The notes below the pieces were generated by a model. The model saw nothing but the letters and a program-made list of their open reading frames with translations, was not told where the DNA came from and did no database searches. Positions 62,916 to 64,000 of a stretch of 64,000 bases of DNA are shown piece by piece (the stretch's first letter is position 1; every line of letters starts with the position of its first letter). Source of the DNA: Humibacillus xanthopallidus (lineage in GTDB: Bacteria; Actinomycetota; Actinomycetes; Actinomycetales; Dermatophilaceae); NCBI RefSeq assembly GCF_006716675.1, contig NZ_VFPM01000003.1, positions 558,001-622,000 of the forward strand, written 5' to 3'. Made by a program: the position numbers and the translations under genes.

Positions 62916-64000
62916 ATGGGGACCGAAGCAGGGGTGGCCGGCAGCCACCGTGCCGGCGATCTCGCGTCAGCCCGGGACGGATCCCCGGAGACCTCCAGCG
63001 ACCCCAGCCGCGAACCCGAGAACGGCAGCCCCGAGGGGGATGCGGCCGACGGGACGCTCGACGCGCCCGGCGAGGCGCCGTGGCTGCTGCGCGACCCGCT
63101 CCGTGCCGTCGCGATCGTCCTGACCGTCATCGCCCTCGGCGTGCGGCTCAGCGTCGTCAAGGACAGCTTCTTCATCACCGACGACTTCATGCTGAGCGCC
63201 CGGGCGGTCGAGAACACGCTCGGTTGGGACTACCTCACCCGGGTGCACACGGGCCACTTCGAGCCCATCGGCTTCGCGACGATGTGGCTGCTCGCCCACC
63301 TCGCGCCGCTCAACTGGACGGTCGCGGTCATCGTGCTCGTCGCGGGGCAGGTCGTGCTCGCCGCGCTCGTCTGGTCGCTGCTCGTCGAGCTCTTCGGGCG
63401 CCGGTGGCTCGTCCTGCTCCCCTACGGCATCTTCTGCCTCACCCCGCTCACCCTCCCCGCCTTCACGTGGCTGTCCGCCGCGATCATCTGGCTGCCCCTC
63501 ATGATCGCCATCGCGGGAGGGCTGCGCTCGCACACCCGCTACGTGCGCCACGGTCGTCCCCGTGACGCCGTGCTCGCCGTCGTGTGGCTGGTCGTGGGGC
63601 TCGCCAGCTTCGAGAAGATCGTCATCGTCCTGCCCTACCTCGTCTTCTTCACCCTCGCGATCACCCCGGGTGCCCGGCGCGGAGTGCGGTCGGTGTGGGC
63701 GATCTTCAGGCGCACCGGCCCCGTGTGGATCGGCTACCTCGCAGCCTTCGCTCTCTACCTCGTGCTCTACCTGCCCGGGGTGCGCAGCGCCGGCAACGAC
63801 TCCCCGGTCACGCCGCCGCCCGCGGGCCCGCTCACCGACTTCGTCTACCTCAGCGTCTTCCGCACCTTCATCCCCGGCACCTTCGGCGGCCCCTGGGACT
63901 GGCAGCCGACGAGCTACGCGCTGGCGATCGTCGACTCCCCGAGGGCCTTCGACTGGGTGATGTGGATCCTCGCCGCGGCCGTCCTCTTCGGCTCGCTGCT
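62916..64000 (+). CDS. Polytopic membrane protein, GT-C-glycosyltransferase-like (3' end outside window)
   Basis: At least 361 residues. An acidic, Ser/Glu/Pro-rich cytoplasmic N-terminus (1-57) is followed by a first helix (about 62-82), then an external loop with FFITDDFMLSARAV; an acidic pair at this place (D89-D90) is the hallmark of GT-C polyprenyl-phosphate-sugar transferases. Further helices follow at about 125-150, 160-200, 220-245 and 260-285. No close family is recognised. GGAGG is ten bases before the ATG. Confidence 0.75.
   Translation, partial: MGTEAGVAGSHRAGDLASARDGSPETSSDPSREPENGSPEGDAADGTLDAPGEAPWLLRDPLRAVAIVLTVIALGVRLSVVKDSFFITDDFMLSARAVENTLGWDYLTRVHTGHFEPIGFATMWLLAHLAPLNWTVAVIVLVAGQVVLAALVWSLLVELFGRRWLVLLPYGIFCLTPLTLPAFTWLSAAIIWLPLMIAIAGGLRSHTRYVRHGRPRDAVLAVVWLVVGLASFEKIVIVLPYLVFFTLAITPGARRGVRSVWAIFRRTGPVWIGYLAAFALYLVLYLPGVRSAGNDSPVTPPPAGPLTDFVYLSVFRTFIPGTFGGPWDWQPTSYALAIVDSPRAFDWVMWILAAAVLFGSL

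Overview
This 64 kb window is chromosomal DNA of a very GC-rich actinobacterium. The gene order (tkt-tal-pgi-zwf-opcA-pgl facing rbpA-secG-tpiA-pgk-gap-whiA-yvcK-rapZ-uvrC-uvrA), RbpA, WhiA, a mycothiol-dependent enzyme family, many GTG starts and many leaderless-type promoters point to Micrococcales, most likely an Intrasporangiaceae relative. No rRNA is present, so the genus is an inference. I saw no tRNA, rRNA, insertion sequence, integrase or phage gene. Nearly all of it reads as vertically inherited core or near-core DNA.

Layout. 1-1549: pssA/psd phospholipid genes (minus). 1666-5728: ABC exporter pair, DUF2231 membrane protein, heme A synthase ctaA and a GNAT-Nudix fusion. 5836-6810: ctaB (minus). 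7059-15903: a six-gene, mostly overlapping pentose-phosphate operon. 16026-19908: rbpA, secG and the glycolytic genes tpiA, pgk, gap (minus). 20138-25210: whiA, yvcK, rapZ, uvrC (minus). 25211-25744: gene-free, holding a tandem repeat array. 25745-29427: a Rieske lipoprotein and uvrA (minus). 29533-32815: GH15 enzyme, MDMPI-family protein, MBL hydrolase. 32884-35960: an unusual two-component pair, a cNMP-domain histidine kinase and a response regulator fused to a thioredoxin-reductase-like flavoprotein. 36112-39888: small hypothetical, NlpC/P60 peptidase, EamA exporter, MFS exporter. 39947-40387: a MOSC gene with an internal stop. 40409-41650: TerC-family protein behind a yybP-ykoY (Mn2+) riboswitch. 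41785-45198: uvrB and capA (minus). 45337-54441: a ROK-regulated mannoside uptake and breakdown cluster with a frameshifted permease. 54488-64000: lplA, coaE, PPOX protein, TetR regulator, GDPD, rpsA, methyltransferase, DUF3068 protein and a partial multi-spanning membrane protein.

Main observations. (1) uvrA, uvrB and uvrC each start right behind a TTGTCRGTG-N8-TANNNT promoter, the signature of the PafBC (RecA/LexA-independent) DNA damage response, so excision repair here looks like a PafBC regulon. (2) The octamer CGGCATAC/GTATGCCG occurs 31 times, on both strands, far above composition expectation and often using rare codons. (3) A six-and-a-half-unit 51 bp array with an alternating A-B (102 bp) higher-order structure sits between uvrA-Rieske and uvrC. 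(4) Many genes have TANNNT exactly six bases before the start codon, indicating leaderless mRNAs. (5) A MerR-type 19 bp-spacer promoter precedes the MFS gene. (6) Two genes carry inactivating lesions (MOSC amber stop, permease frameshift) that are either sequencing errors or young pseudogenes.
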